Shown here: piece by piece, positions 44,366 through 55,413 of the stretch | How positions within the stretch are numbered: the first letter of the stretch is position 1 | Layout of the letters: each line of letters starts with the position of its first letter | Made by a program: the position numbers and the translations under genes | NCBI GenBank assembly: GCA_037576215.1 | Contig: JBANDB010000002.1 | Location: 1,736,001 to 1,800,000 of the forward strand | Reading direction: 5' to 3' | From: Armillaria gallica | Taxonomy: Eukaryota; Basidiomycota; Agaricomycetes; Agaricales; Physalacriaceae | DNA: 64,000 bases | The notes under the pieces: generated by a model | The model's database searches: none | What the model was told of the DNA's origin: nothing | What the model saw: only the letters and a program-made list of their open reading frames with translations

Positions 44366-45661
44366 ATGGCTACTGCTATTGCCACAGTCACAGTCACGTC
44401 GTCGCCCCTGACTGCCCCACCGACAGTCATTCTACAAGTCAGCCAATCTCCAGATGCCATGATCGAGAACGTACACAAGTCCCTATTGGCTTCTATCAGT
44501 TCTCCCAATGTCGCTTTGGAAGAACTGGCTTCATTTTACGCCCTCAAGCCGTCCAAAAGAATGCGGCCGCGTCTGATTCTTCTAATTGCAATGGCGTCGG
44601 GCGCAAAAGACAATGGTAAGTCTATAATGTGCTCCATTTTAGCGCTTAATTTTAATTTATTTGAGTAGACCCGCTTAGCGATACGTCTTGTCATATCCTG
44701 GATACTCATATCCAGTTTGCCTCTGCCATAGAGCTGGTACATATGGCATCCGTGAGTATTAATTCCCCCGCTACACAGACGAGCTAACGAAGTATTCAAA
44801 TCAAGCTCCTTCACGACGATGTCTTGGACCAATCTGATCTCCGACGAGGACAAGAGTCTGCTCCAAAGAGATTTGGAATGAAACAGTCAATCCTCGCCGG
44901 GGATTATATTCTTGGTAAGATTCTGAGAATTTCCCTCGACATCGGAAATTCGGACGTGGCTGGGGAGATTGCAGCCATTATTAGCGAACTTGTGGAGGGA
45001 GAGATCAACCAACTGAGCGATATCCATAGACTTGGTCCTTCCGCGACCAAGGATATGAGTCTCGCATCTTCTTGGAGCTCGTATCTGCGTACCATTCATT
45101 TGAAGACCGCAGTGCTCCTCGCTCGAGCGGCTCGATGCGCAGTCAAGCTTCATCCTTCAGCTTTAGATTCATACAAGCAAGATGCTTATGAATTTGGTCG
45201 GAATCTGGGAATCGCGTTTCAGGTATACCTTTTTCTAAGATAAATTGCGGACATGGCTAAAATTTCTATTGAACAGCTAATCGATGACCTACTCGACTTT
45301 ACTGGTGACACGTCACTAGGGAAGCCTGCAAACGGAAACGATCTCAAAGAGGGTATCATTACCGCCCCAATCCTATTTGGAGCAGAAGAAAATGTGGAAA
45401 TTAGGTCACTTTTTCTTCGTCGGTTTCTCCATCCTCAAGACACAGAACGCGTAAGCAAATAACCAGTATTCTCCTACGTTTTGCTAACCCCTTATGAAGG
45501 CCCTCGCTCTACTTCCCTCAACATCGGCTTTTGGGAGGACTGAGAGTTTGGCTAGGGACTATGCAAAGAAGGCTCGTCTGAGTATATCTGGCTGGCCTCA
45601 TTCCCCGGCGAAGATGGCGCTCGAGGCTTTGACTAATGAAATTGTCAAGCGAAAGAACTGA
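44366..45661 (+). CDS. trans-Polyprenyl diphosphate synthase (COQ1-like, GGPP-synthase-like)
   Basis: Five exons: 44366-44615, 44669-44751, 44806-45222, 45277-45450 and 45500-45661, with introns of 49-54 nt. They splice to exactly 362 codons, 361 residues. The first aspartate-rich motif is LLHDDVLD (D115, D116, D119), followed by the RRG substrate-binding motif. The second is LIDDLLD (D253, D254, D257). C-terminal ARDYAKKA and ALEAL blocks match the family of mitochondrial COQ1-type synthases. It should condense isopentenyl diphosphate with allylic diphosphates. Residue 110, five before the first Asp, is Ala, which in this family usually permits products longer than C20. No clear mitochondrial presequence is seen. 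Linkage to a terpene synthase suggests it feeds that enzyme. Two introns use AAG acceptors. Confidence 0.88.
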
Positions 45662-46170
45662 CGCCCTTTTCTGATTTAACTGTCTGTATCAATATCTAAT
45701 TATGTAGCTATTTTGTTTGACGTAACATATCAATGAAGCTATCGTTTCCTAATATATCCGTTAGGTAGGGGTACACCGCGCTGTCGTCTAGTTTGTAAAG
45801 AGTTTAGAGTTTAAAAAGAAGTGCTTCAATTTCAAGGAAACTTTCTCTCCGCCGGGAGTCACGGTCCGATGCTCTGACGCTGCTCCTCGATCCCCTTTAG
45901 AGCGCATAGCCCAGTGTTTCGTGTCCGAACAGGATCTGGGTGGCGGACCGTTCTTTGGTTTCACGTCTGAAGTGGGCACATTCCTTGGCGGATCGGGACA
46001 GGCATGCTGGCGGGAGGGAGGCATTGACTGCATCGTTAGTGAGAAAGGGACTCAGTACTCGGTAGCGTATACCTAGTGTGTAATATTGGTGCGATAGTAC
46101 AACCAAGTTCACCAAAACGTGCCGGGACAGAAGAAAGCAAAGGCAAGAAAATTGTACGTCATGAATCAGC
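45662..46170. other. Intergenic region 3' of the prenyl synthase
   Basis: No gene supported. 45840-46060 resembles, in opposite or rearranged form, sequence near 19490-19650, so the repeat mosaic resumes here. Confidence 0.4.
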
Positions 46171-46174
46171 CGTT

Positions 46175-46240
46175 GATCCGAGTTCGGGGAATCGAACCCC
46201 GTGGCTTCGGGGTAATGCTAGTCATTCCGCCTATCCGACT
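46175..46240 (-). repeat. tRNA-like element (TCGGATA type)
   Basis: Minus strand starts TCGGATAGGCGGAATGAC. T-arm GGGGTTCGATTCCCC is perfect. Related to 1715-1773 and 19779-19842. Confidence 0.6.
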
Positions 46241-47089
46241 CGACTGTTTTTTCTCGTCACATATCCAAGCGTGCGGCCCAATAGCACACTGCACGGTGCA
46301 ATCCCCTGGTGGCCCTGGAAAGTTCATTCCCTTCTTTGAATTTAAAGTTCGGATACACCTGTCTTTAGTATTAAACTGATCCTCGAGTTACAATTTCGAA
46401 GTTACGAGGGCAGAGTCACGACTGATTTTTTGCATTCCGCAAGCAACGTCTTTGCTCCCAAGCGCGAGAGAAGAAATTCGCCGCGCTGGCCATTTCGACA
46501 ACGGGATGTTGCTTACTTGGTCATTGCACACCAAGACGCGTATTGAAAGCCCGGATCGCGAGTAATGCATGTCCACTCATCGCAGAGGGAGATAATACCC
46601 GGCGGCAAGTAAAAGGATTGCTCTTCTTTTGCATGATCACATACAGACCTAGTAAGTACGGGAGCAAGTGGCCTGACTAATTCACCTTCTTCCTAGCTTG
46701 TACATAAAGACCAAAGTTCCTCGATAAGCAGGTATCCAAGCATACATAGTCAAGATTGGGCGGGAAAGCCGGTGAGGCGTCCAAAACTACTCTTCCCGAA
46801 AATCGTTTTTCTCATGCTAGTATATGATCTCTCTTGGCTCATTGACGCAGCGAATGGCTACAGCGAAATGCGTACAATACTACAATACTACGAGACTTGG
46901 TCGGATCCAAGGGGCTACCAATATGAAAAAAAAATGACATGGGGTCGATTAAAAAATTTCGGGCTCTGGCGCTGGACCTACCTACCTTGGTCGGATCGAT
47001 TGCTTGCCGTAAACTTTGTGCGAGTATTATATCTCTGCTGTTGTACCTCGAGAGACAACTTTGTGAGCACAAGGATAGCCCATGAAATC

Positions 47090-47152
47090 ATCCGGAGATG
47101 GCGTAATGGATGATGTCGCTGCTTCGTGGGGTTCGATTCCCCATTTCTGGAT
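47090..47152 (+). repeat. tRNA-like element, class I (63 nt, best example)
   Basis: ATCCGGA pairs with TCTGGAT over 7 bp with one G-U. A box TGGCGTAATGG, B box GGTTCGATTCC, spacing 31 nt, T-stem TGGGG/CCCCA. TTTT run about 40 nt downstream. Confidence 0.75.
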
Positions 47153-47667
47153 GACAGCGAATCCGATGACAACATATAGATTATATTTTGTACTCGCTGC
47201 CGAATTCCATCGCTATGTTGTCTCCTGCGCAAAAGTCGGAGGCTCTCGCTTTTGCATCTACTTATGCAGACCAACCTATCCTAGCATTACGCTCAAGCTT
47301 ATCCTTTTGCTGCACCACACTCACGTTTCTTGGGAGAAGTAGGATGTTCCGATGCAGATCTTGGAGACGCACAAAGCATTTCCTGCTGCTGTCAAACTCA
47401 AAGCTCACCAACTATTTCACTAGCGCCAAACCGTGTTCGGCCCCCCCGTATTTTATGCTCGAGTGCTACTGTGCGGAACCTCGGAGCATGAGAATAGCAT
47501 GAGTGCTTAAATCAATTATTCGCATTCAATGTAAGTATGCGTCCAGACTGTAGAAGGGACGAAAGGGTTGAAAACCTGCGAAATAAGAATTAACTACTGC
47601 ACCGAAGCTGCGAGAAGATGACTCCCTAATGACAGGGAAGTTTACTACGGTCAGTACAAATCATCCT

Positions 47668-47732
47668 AACGCTGGTCTGGCGCAACGAGATGTTGCTTCG
47701 ATGTACTGAGGTTCGCTTCCCCGTCCCGGTTA
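47668..47732 (+). repeat. tRNA-like element, class III
   Basis: A box TGGCGCAACGA, B box GGTTCGCTTCC, spacing 32 nt. Confidence 0.6.
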
Positions 47733-47835
47733 TGCGGTTCACTGGCACCGAACATCACTATGTTCCACTCGCCAAGTCCCGACTCTCAATCCCAAAGTGC
47801 ACAAAGAAGAATGGCGTCTACCCAGTCTTTAAATG

Positions 47836-47896
47836 AATCCCATGGCGCAATAGCTGATGCATATGGTGCAACTGGGGTTCGATTCCCTAATCCATA
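47836..47896 (+). repeat. tRNA-like element
   Basis: A box TGGCGCAATAG, B box GGTTCGATTCC. TTTT follows the 3' end. Confidence 0.55.
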
Positions 47897-48109
47897 TTTT
47901 CCCAAGATAATGCACGCATCTATCTTGTATTTTTTCTTCTCCTGTAGACGGCTTCCCGCTCGACATTACAACAAAGTTTCCCCCTGGAAACTCGAAGAAA
48001 GCTGAACACGATGAAGCTAATATATCCCTCGTAGATTCATGCCTAGCGCATCGTGGATATTAGGATGTAGGGTCGTCGTAGAACTGTGACGGTAACAAAG
48101 TGTGGCGTC

Positions 48110-48720
48110 AATGTATGCTGGTGATAGACCAGAAGTGGACAACAAATACTTATACTGTACTATTTCAACCGTAAGTTCAGCCACTGTTAGGCGTTAGGAC
48201 AGTAGTTCATTGGGTTGTCAGTTCAGACACCGACGTTAGGCGTTAGCACTTACCAGTTCAGTTCAGCCTGTTCGGCCGGCACAGCCCGAGCCTTGAGCGA
48301 GCTGCATTTCTCGATCCTTTACCTTGGTCATAGGAAAAGAAGCTATTTAAATGTTTTGAGGATACTGGCATGATGCTAAGTTTTCGGAGCAGGAAGATTG
48401 CTTAAGAAGGAGTCAGCTTTACACACACTATTGTAGTTATGCCAAAGTTATGTGGAAAAAATCAGGTTTAAGAGGCAAATTTTTGCCCTATTTTGATTTG
48501 TACGGATGTCACTTCAGACCCCTCTGTTAGGCGTTAGGACATATGAAATAAGTTCAGTTCAGAGTCCGCTGTTAGGCGTTAGGTGAACTTACGGTTGAAA
48601 TAGTACAGTAGTCAGGTTTATTTCTCCCAGCAGGGGACCTCGTTCTCCGGCCAGCGTTTGCGGTACCTCCACTAGTGCTTATTAAACAAGCTTTGCTCGT
48701 TGCGCCAATTTTCTGAGTTT
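48110..48720 (-). pseudogene. Kinase-like repeat copy K11 (C-terminal fragment, interrupted by a MITE)
   Basis: Minus-strand C-terminal block (YRKRWPENEV-like) at 48640-48690, with its GTAAGT-region continuation at 48110-48154 on the other side of the inserted element. Confidence 0.5.
48155..48608. mobile_element. MITE, 454 bp, TA target site
   Basis: Perfect 25-bp terminal inverted repeats begin CTGTACTATTTCAACCG. The element is flanked by TA (48153-48154 and 48609-48610). The interior carries four copies of GTTAGGCGTTAG near 48187, 48233, 48525 and 48570. Its target is known because the uninterrupted equivalent occurs in copy K12 near 50380. No ORF. Target choice suggests the Tc1/mariner group. 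Confidence 0.85.
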
Positions 48721-48895
48721 ATTGTGCTTCCATGGTCCATCTCTAACGTCACGGCGAAGCGTATTCACAGGTGCGAGTGTCCGTATTGGATGCTGCATTC
48801 GTTTGGGACCTGGTCCCCGAGTTTGGCCTGAAAGATGGCATCGGGTAGAGCAATAAATCCCAGCAGGAAGTAAAAGGCATCGGAAAATCTGTATA

Positions 48896-48956
48896 TTCAG
48901 ATCTAGGGAATCAAACCCCATGAAGCACCGACGTTATCCGTTACACCATATCTAGG
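48896..48956 (-). repeat. tRNA-like element, class I
   Basis: A box TGGTGTAACGG, B box GGTTTGATTCC, spacing 31 nt, TTTT run about 30 nt downstream on the minus strand. Confidence 0.6.
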
Positions 48957-49228
48957 TTCTCCTTGTACGCCAGGCTTATTTATTCAAGGTGTCTCTTCCA
49001 CTGTGAACATCGACATTTCCGAGGTCGAACATGGCACCGCACTCCTTATGTGTAGACCTTACACAGACAGTCCTCGCGGCAAGGACTTGGTCGTAACGTG
49101 CCGCACCCGAGGAGCCAAAGAAACTTTCCTGGGAGAGCGAGGCGGCCTAGGAGACAAGAGAGTGAAGCTTTTATCGCGGAAGGAGATGATACTCGGCGGT
49201 CAAAAAAATGTGTAGTAACCCAGGGTCA

Positions 49229-49294
49229 CATCCAGACAGGGGAATCGAACCCCACTACGAAACAGCAACATCAGCTGTTATACCATATGCGGAT
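49229..49294 (-). repeat. tRNA-like element, 34-nt spacing
   Basis: A box TGGTATAACAG, B box GGTTCGATTCC. Flanks match those of 29659-29723. Confidence 0.6.
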
Positions 49295-49634
49295 GGTTTA
49301 GGGATCTGCTTGTTCGTTTGCCTGGGGCAGAGTCTCTACCATCACTTCCACAACAATGCGTCAGATTCCCCCCGAGGGTCTTCTGTACACCGGCAACGCT
49401 CAATAATGCGACAGAATTAGGACACGCCTCGTAGACACATAGCGTGATGATGATAATCGCGCCGGATGGAGGGACGGTCATTGAACGCCTCCCGTTTTGC
49501 GTCATGGTACATTATGCTCGAGGACACCGAAAATTCGTGGAGTTGCAAGACTGCCTAAGAGAGTGTAGCAAGCACTGCCAGGCAAGATGAACAAAGTCTA
49601 CCCAATAGCAAGTAAAAATATTCGCAAAGGCAAT

Positions 49635-49697
49635 GCAGGACTGGGGAATCGAACCCCACTGCGAAGAAACCACTTTGTCCATTAGGCCATATCCGAG
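49635..49697 (-). repeat. tRNA-like element, class II
   Basis: A box TGGCCTAATGG, B box GGTTCGATTCC, spacing 34 nt. Part of a segment duplicated from 29.5-30.6 kb. Confidence 0.65.
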
Positions 49698-50028
49698 CCT
49701 TCCTTCTACAACACAAGGAAAGCAATGTCAATTCTTCGCTACGCTGGGGTTATGACTCGAAGACAGAACACAATAGCGTCGGCACACGAAGACTGATGGA
49801 CCTCATGCCAGGGTGGATGTAAACGAAGAGTGGGCAGCTGCTCCTCCCATTGCGGGACGAGGTAGATTAAGCTCGAGGGAATTGGCCCAGGATCAATAAA
49901 GCTGGATGTAGGCCGATGTATACTGGTCTCGAGCCGAAATCATCCTGGATTTTTGTCTCGGAGACGATTGAGCAATCTCTAATTGCAGAGAAACGATTAC
50001 AAAAAAGAGCATTTTACGGCACAGCAAT

Positions 50029-50093
50029 CATCTGGAGTTGGGAAGTCGAACCCCAAGAAATAGCAGCGACATCATCCGCTACGCCATATCCAG
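50029..50093 (-). repeat. tRNA-like element
   Basis: A box TGGCGTAGCGG at the 34-nt spacing. The B box is damaged (GGTTCGACTTCC). Confidence 0.5.
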
Positions 50094-50319
50094 CCTTCCT
50101 GGTGCGCTCTCGAGGTCCAACATGTTGTGAATTCGATGGAAGAAAAACAACTCCCGAGACTCGCGCCTGGACCCAAGAGCACTACCACAGAGTTTTTCCC
50201 TCCTGGGAAGCTGAACGCTGTATAATCCTCGTACATCCATGCCTGGCGCGCCGTGAATAGAATGACGGTGATCCTGCTTTCGTTGTCTCGAGGGTTGTCG
50301 TGGTATGTGGGAGGGTGAT

Positions 50320-50990
50320 GTCAATTCTGGTGGTAGAGGCTGAGTACAGCGCAGAGATGGACGACAAACTTTACTTACAGTCAGTTTATTACCTTCATTG
50401 GAGAATCAGCCAGCGTTTGAGGTACCTCCGCCGCGACCTTTCCTCGATACCCCAGATTCCTGAGTTTCTTCATCGGATCCGCCAGCCGGACATTCTCCAA
50501 ATCAACCAACGGCCCATCCATGTCAGCCTCTGAGGGTAGCAGCTGATAGCAAAATTCAATGCAACATCCAGGGTTCCGCAAGGTGGCATTACCTGGGGTG
50601 CGAATGCGTCCACATTCGAGTCTAGGGCCATGTTGACGATAGTGAGTTTGTGCGTATCACAGACGCCCTTGGCCTTCTGTACAAGGATGAGAGTGCGAAA
50701 GTCCTTGCCGCCAACAAAAGGACGTGCACAGTCCTGTTTCCTTGTGAAGGTGGGGGCATCCTGTGGAAGCGAGGCACGTTGGTGTCTTGCACGCTGCGAC
50801 TTGGTGTGACACGGATGAGGAAAGAGAAAGGGTCGGTAAATGTGCTGCAGTCGTCACTCATGTACGCGAGATCGAATATTTTTGCGACGAGTGCGACGTT
50901 GGAAATGGCGTAGACGAACGTCCGTCAGGTAAACGGGATCCAAGACTTCGTGATGAGGGTGAATTCAATGATGCCAGTCACCAGTGACTT
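50320..50990 (-). pseudogene. Kinase-like repeat copy K12
   Basis: Close relative of K10 at 30755-31400. C-terminal GPLVDLENVRLADP near 50480-50520, then LRNLGYRGKV, with the degraded hinge near 50700-50740. Frameshifted. Confidence 0.5.
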
Positions 50991-51895
50991 GGCGGCGCAT
51001 AGCAAGCTGGACACTGTCGATGCCTGAGGATGTTCACAGTCGTTTGTGGGTCTTCTGAATCTGCTGTCGACTTCCTTTGAGCAGCAAAGTTAGTCTCGAC
51101 ACGCATATAGAAGATGACACTACCTTACGACCGGTCCTTCCCCCACTAGCGTGCTCAACAACAAAAGTCCAGAGGTCCCTCGCTATCATCGTCCACCTTC
51201 AAAGCTTAACATATAGCGCCGACTCGCTTGCGGTTGCTTGAAGATCAAAGTCGTGGTGTACTGGCAGCGGTGACCGTCATTAGTGACAGCAGCGACCATA
51301 ATAAAGAAAATATAGTACGCACCTTGATACACGTCGTCTTGATACCATTGCCAGTTTTCGCTATAGACGCTCGTCGATTAGAGGCTGAGGAGGCAGTCAA
51401 TAGTGGGCGATCTTCGAGCGTAGTACACCATTCTTAGATCTTTTATTTTCGGTGGAAAGACGTTTCTGTAGGTGTTCAAAGATCCGTCGAGCAACCCATA
51501 GTAAGCTCGATGTTGTCTTCAGTGCTCGAAGCTGGCCTCAGTTGATTATGGCAGAAAGTCGGTAGCGTCGGACGATCGTGGGAACAATTCTAGTCTTCTC
51601 TATCACCGCCACGGCCGTCCTCGTCTTGCCGTCGACGTAGCCATAAGTATTATTCTTCCTTTATCTATTCTGCGCATTTTCTTCGTGTCCACAGGAGGAC
51701 GCACAGTCTAGATCTCGTTACTCGCATAGTACCTCTACGACTTCGGCCATACTTTTCATTCAAGCCACGCTACTGTATATCTTTTTGCCATCCCGACAAA
51801 AGAGAAAAATGGACACGCTCCTCTCGGCGCTGGACGTATTGCCCCTTGTACCTCGAGAGACGACGTTTTGCGCCCAAGGAAGGCCCTAAATCAAT

Positions 51896-51958
51896 CAGAT
51901 ACTATGGCGCAACAGATGATGTTGCTGATTCGTGGGGTTCGATTCCTCAATTCTGGAT
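51896..51958 (+). repeat. tRNA-like element, class I
   Basis: A box TGGCGCAACAG, B box GGTTCGATTCC, spacing 31 nt, T6 run at 51974-51979. Confidence 0.65.
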
Positions 51959-52162
51959 CGCGGGATTTAGACATTTTTTGTACTTGCTATCAAATTCCAT
52001 CGTTCTACTTTCTTCCGCGCAAAAATCTGAGGGTCTTGAATTTGCATCTACTGGTCTACTTCATCTTTTTGCTGTGCCAGTTCTGTGTTTATTGGAATAC
52101 AGATCTGGGAGGCACTTCTGGCTGCTATCAAAGTCGCAAGAACAGCCTCCTCGAGTTCATCT

Positions 52163-52226
52163 TAATGCTGGTCTGGTGAAAAGGATGTTGGTTCCGTGCA
52201 CAAGGTTCGATTCCCCACCCCCGGTT
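52163..52226 (+). repeat. tRNA-like element, class III
   Basis: A box TGGTGAAAAGG, B box GGTTCGATTCC. Confidence 0.55.
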
Positions 52227-52353
52227 ATAAAATCCGTGCATATATTTTCCCGCTCGCCGACTCCCAATCCCTAATAGTAAGAGCAGTGTTCTTGCTCTTG
52301 TCATGCGGAACGGAGCGAACCATTGATAAGTAACCCCCGACTTCGCTCGCACA

Positions 52354-52398
52354 ATCCCATGGCTGATAGTGCGGCTGGGGTTCGATCGCCTCAATAAA
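52354..52398 (+). repeat. tRNA-like remnant
   Basis: Shortened element with an altered B box (GGTTCGATCGCC). Confidence 0.35.
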
Positions 52399-52635
52399 CC
52401 TGCGCAGGGAAGGTAGCAAGGTAATGTAATATGTATGGGCTAGTCACAGCATTAGAAGACAGAGAGCAGGTATGATATCCAAAAATTGAAGATTGGGGGG
52501 TTGTCGGAGGGTCGGCGATGCGCGTTGTTGCTGCACACCAGTCGAATGCCCCGGAGACGACGGAGAAATCTTCAACTGGCTGGAGAGAAATGATAAATGA
52601 GTACCAAAACAAAGTTTCCGCAATCTCTACTAACT

Positions 52636-52711
52636 CTACGTTCGGGGAATCGAACCCCAAGCAGTAGCACCGACATCATCCGTTACGCCAGATCCGTTAC
52701 GCCAGATCCGG
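52636..52711 (-). repeat. tRNA-like element with a 12-bp tandem duplication
   Basis: B box GGTTCGATTCC and A box TGGCGTAACGG. The GATCCGTTACGC stretch at the 5' side is duplicated. Confidence 0.55.
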
Positions 52712-53127
52712 GCCCTCCTTGTAGCACAACATCGTTTGTCTAAGGCAGGCAAGCGTGTTAACCTTTCCGACTCCAGAGCCGGCACCGCCCTCTCTGTATA
52801 TAGATCTCACATGCGTAAGTAGAGCAGGTAATTCGAATACGATAAAGGGTTAGTTGTTGTGGTGCAGATACTGCCATGTAACACTACAGACCTACGTACA
52901 AAATGTTGGGCCAACCACCGTAGTGAAAGAAGTGAGAGCAGCGAGGCAGTGCAATCCGTCAAAATGACAGTCACCTTGAACGTTGGTGGCTGCGTGGGCT
53001 CGGACAGGGCTGGCCAAGTCGACTGGACATGTCATCGATATTATAAAAGGGCTTCCTCGTCGCAGAGAGAAATGAGATTGGCAACGAGTATGAGAGGGAA
53101 AAAAACGCGCTAAAGAACGTTGGAATT

Positions 53128-53190
53128 TAGATTTGGGGAATCGAACCCCACGAAGCAGCAACGTGATCCGTTACGCCATATTTGTCCCTC
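53128..53190 (-). repeat. tRNA-like element, class I
   Basis: A box TGGCGTAACGG, B box GGTTCGATTCC, spacing 31 nt. Confidence 0.65.
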
Positions 53191-53207
53191 CTCGAGGGTA
53201 CGATACG

Positions 53208-53652
53208 TTATGGCAGAGGCAACGACCCTAGCAAGCATGTTTCTCTTTCATGAGTCCTTGTCGACTTTTCGATAACCACCTGCTGCGTCCCGTTGAGCGT
53301 TATCCTCTGGTCGTCTATCGACGAGGTCCACTGGAGTTCGCTAGGATCCACACCCCCCTCCTTGACCAACCACTCCTTGGCGATAGTCCGATCCTTCTCG
53401 CTTTCCTGCAGGTCCCCGAACCCGGCATACGATACACGATACACTAGATCTCATGTTATAAAATATGATCATATCAAACTGAAACATGCGCACCTTGAAG
53501 CTGGACACGAGCATCATACCAGGTTGGTTGTCCCACCGGAGGTACGTAGCTAAGACGTCCGTCTTCTTCTGGTCACAAAGCCAAAAGTTGATGGCGAACT
53601 CGAGTAATTCATCCTTGTAGTTGTAGGGATTGACTATGCTCAAGGCTTCCAT
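53208..53652 (-). CDS. Unrecognised small protein (122 aa, two exons)
   Basis: Exon 1 is 53520-53652 and exon 2 is 53208-53443, joined by a 76-nt intron (donor GTATGA, acceptor ATCTAG). The spliced frame is exactly 123 codons including stop. The product starts MEALSIVNPYNYKDELLEF and contains YRVSYAGFGDLQES and a polar C-terminal half. It has no signal peptide and no domain I recognise. An acceptor-like site just upstream of the ATG could mean a 5'UTR intron or a missed upstream exon. It could also be a remnant of a larger gene. Confidence 0.45.
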
Positions 53653-55410
53653 AAGTCACACTTTGCGGGCTGTGGAGAAGGATATAAAGTAGCCACCGAT
53701 TCTGTAAGGCATGCTGGTGCTGGAAATGAGCGTCCATCTCATGCCATGAGAGGAGAGGATATCCCTACCTGTGATGAATGGGTGTCAAAGTAGAATGGAG
53801 GTCGGCGGCCTTGAACAGGAGCGTCGGTGGTATGATTTGCAACGGTTATGTGATGGTTTTTTGCAGTTCAAAACGAAATTGACCGGAGACGCGGATCCAG
53901 CGCTGTCCGAGAAATACGACACTGGGACAACAAAGATACACGACGGTGCTCGAACGGTACGGTTGACGTTGCGGCTATATTGGATATGTTAGGTAGACAA
54001 CTCAGCGACAAAACCGATATACTCACCAGATTCGGAGCTCGACAGCATTTCTCAGTGACGTGAAACCTGACTGGTCCATACATTCAGCAGCGAGATTGAA
54101 CAGTCCTGCATAGCATAGCGAGATACGGGTAAGGTGTCTTCGTGGTGAGAGGAAAGGCCTGAATTATTCCCACGATACCGGACCACTGTCCGATACTACC
54201 ATGATCACCGTCAGCGTCACTCTCGAAACAATGCTACATCCACTAAGCATCCCTGTGTTCTAAAGGATTCGCGTCACTGGTTCATTTTGGCCGACTTTCG
54301 ATGTATCGTTACATCGCTGTTATGCAAAACTTATTGGGCAAGCAGGACTTGTGTTACCGAGGATTGCCGTCGAGCATTCTTCGACTCAGCAGGTGAGTGT
54401 ATCGCAAATTTTGTCACTATGTGTTGTCTGACTGTAGCGCCTAGTCCAGATCTCGCCCTCATACCTCGGCTTTAACTGTGGCGCAGGCGCTGTCGTATAT
54501 CTTCACTGCCCAAGTCTCGCGGCTCTCTGGATTCACTGAGCGTCTACAAAACTCTCGTGTTCGAAGGATCGGCGGCAGCACTGATTGTGGATGCACCGCT
54601 CGGAGGCACATTGTCCCGTGTGAGTCCATCGCGTCGTTTGTCATTCTGCACTGTCTGACCGTAGTTAGATTATCCTTCTCGCGTCTGCAGGCTCGAGCGC
54701 CTGATCCCGTTCTCAATCCTAGCCTTCAGATACATTCGCTTCCATTCCGAGTCTCACCGACGGAAAGGGTGTTGTAGGACTGGCGTGGATCCTCAAAGGC
54801 AGGGAACAGTAAGTACCCAAACGCGTCTCCTGCGTGATTTGCATCGTCCATGCTCACTTTTTCTATCACTTTTTGTCGCCTCTCAATATCATTCAAGCTC
54901 TTGAATTAGCTTCTGAAGATGCTTGAACATTCTGTAAGCTATGTTTGATACCGGTTTTGGATGATATTTATTCAGTTATCATGTAGCTCAAGCTCAAGAC
55001 CTGTATTTCTGGCGCTCCCTCGACGCTTTCGCCACATACTGCCAGTGAATATTGTTTTCTCGCCCGCCTTCACAGGTACTCAGCATCTACATAGCGCCAT
55101 CGTCACTCTTTCGGTCACGACGATGTGAGGCCTACCCTGGCTACATCACTGGTCACTCACCTCCTTGTTAGCCGGACCTTACATTCTCTCATCTGCACAA
55201 GATCTTCGACCTACGACGTCCGCGTCAGTTCTCAGCAGGAGCGTGTCAACTTATTCTGTGACGCGTGAAGCGCCTTCGCATTACAAAGGCGAAGATACAT
55301 TCGCTCCCACTCTCAACGACGGAAATTTCATTCCCTAGGACCAACCGTGAGTTAGCACATTGGGTAGGACTGTCCCAATGCACGTTGCTCTTGGGCTGAC
55401 GGTTGTTTAC
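53653..55410. other. Gene-poor stretch
   Basis: No supported gene. A hairpin-block copy lies near 54150-54205 (minus orientation). Partly repeated segments include a CATTCGCT block near 54730 and 55300. Confidence 0.4.
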
Positions 55411-55413
55411 CTT

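Larger units (their letters stand above)
46950..47900 (+). repeat. Repeat unit R1, copy 3
   Basis: Contains the class I element at 47090-47152, the class III element at 47668-47732 and the short element at 47836-47896, in the same order as in the copy beginning at 15480. Confidence 0.65.
51220..52400 (+). repeat. Repeat unit R1, copy 4
   Basis: Matches 31640-33720 without the SINE insertion and gives the pre-insertion sequence near 52040-52090. Confidence 0.65.
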
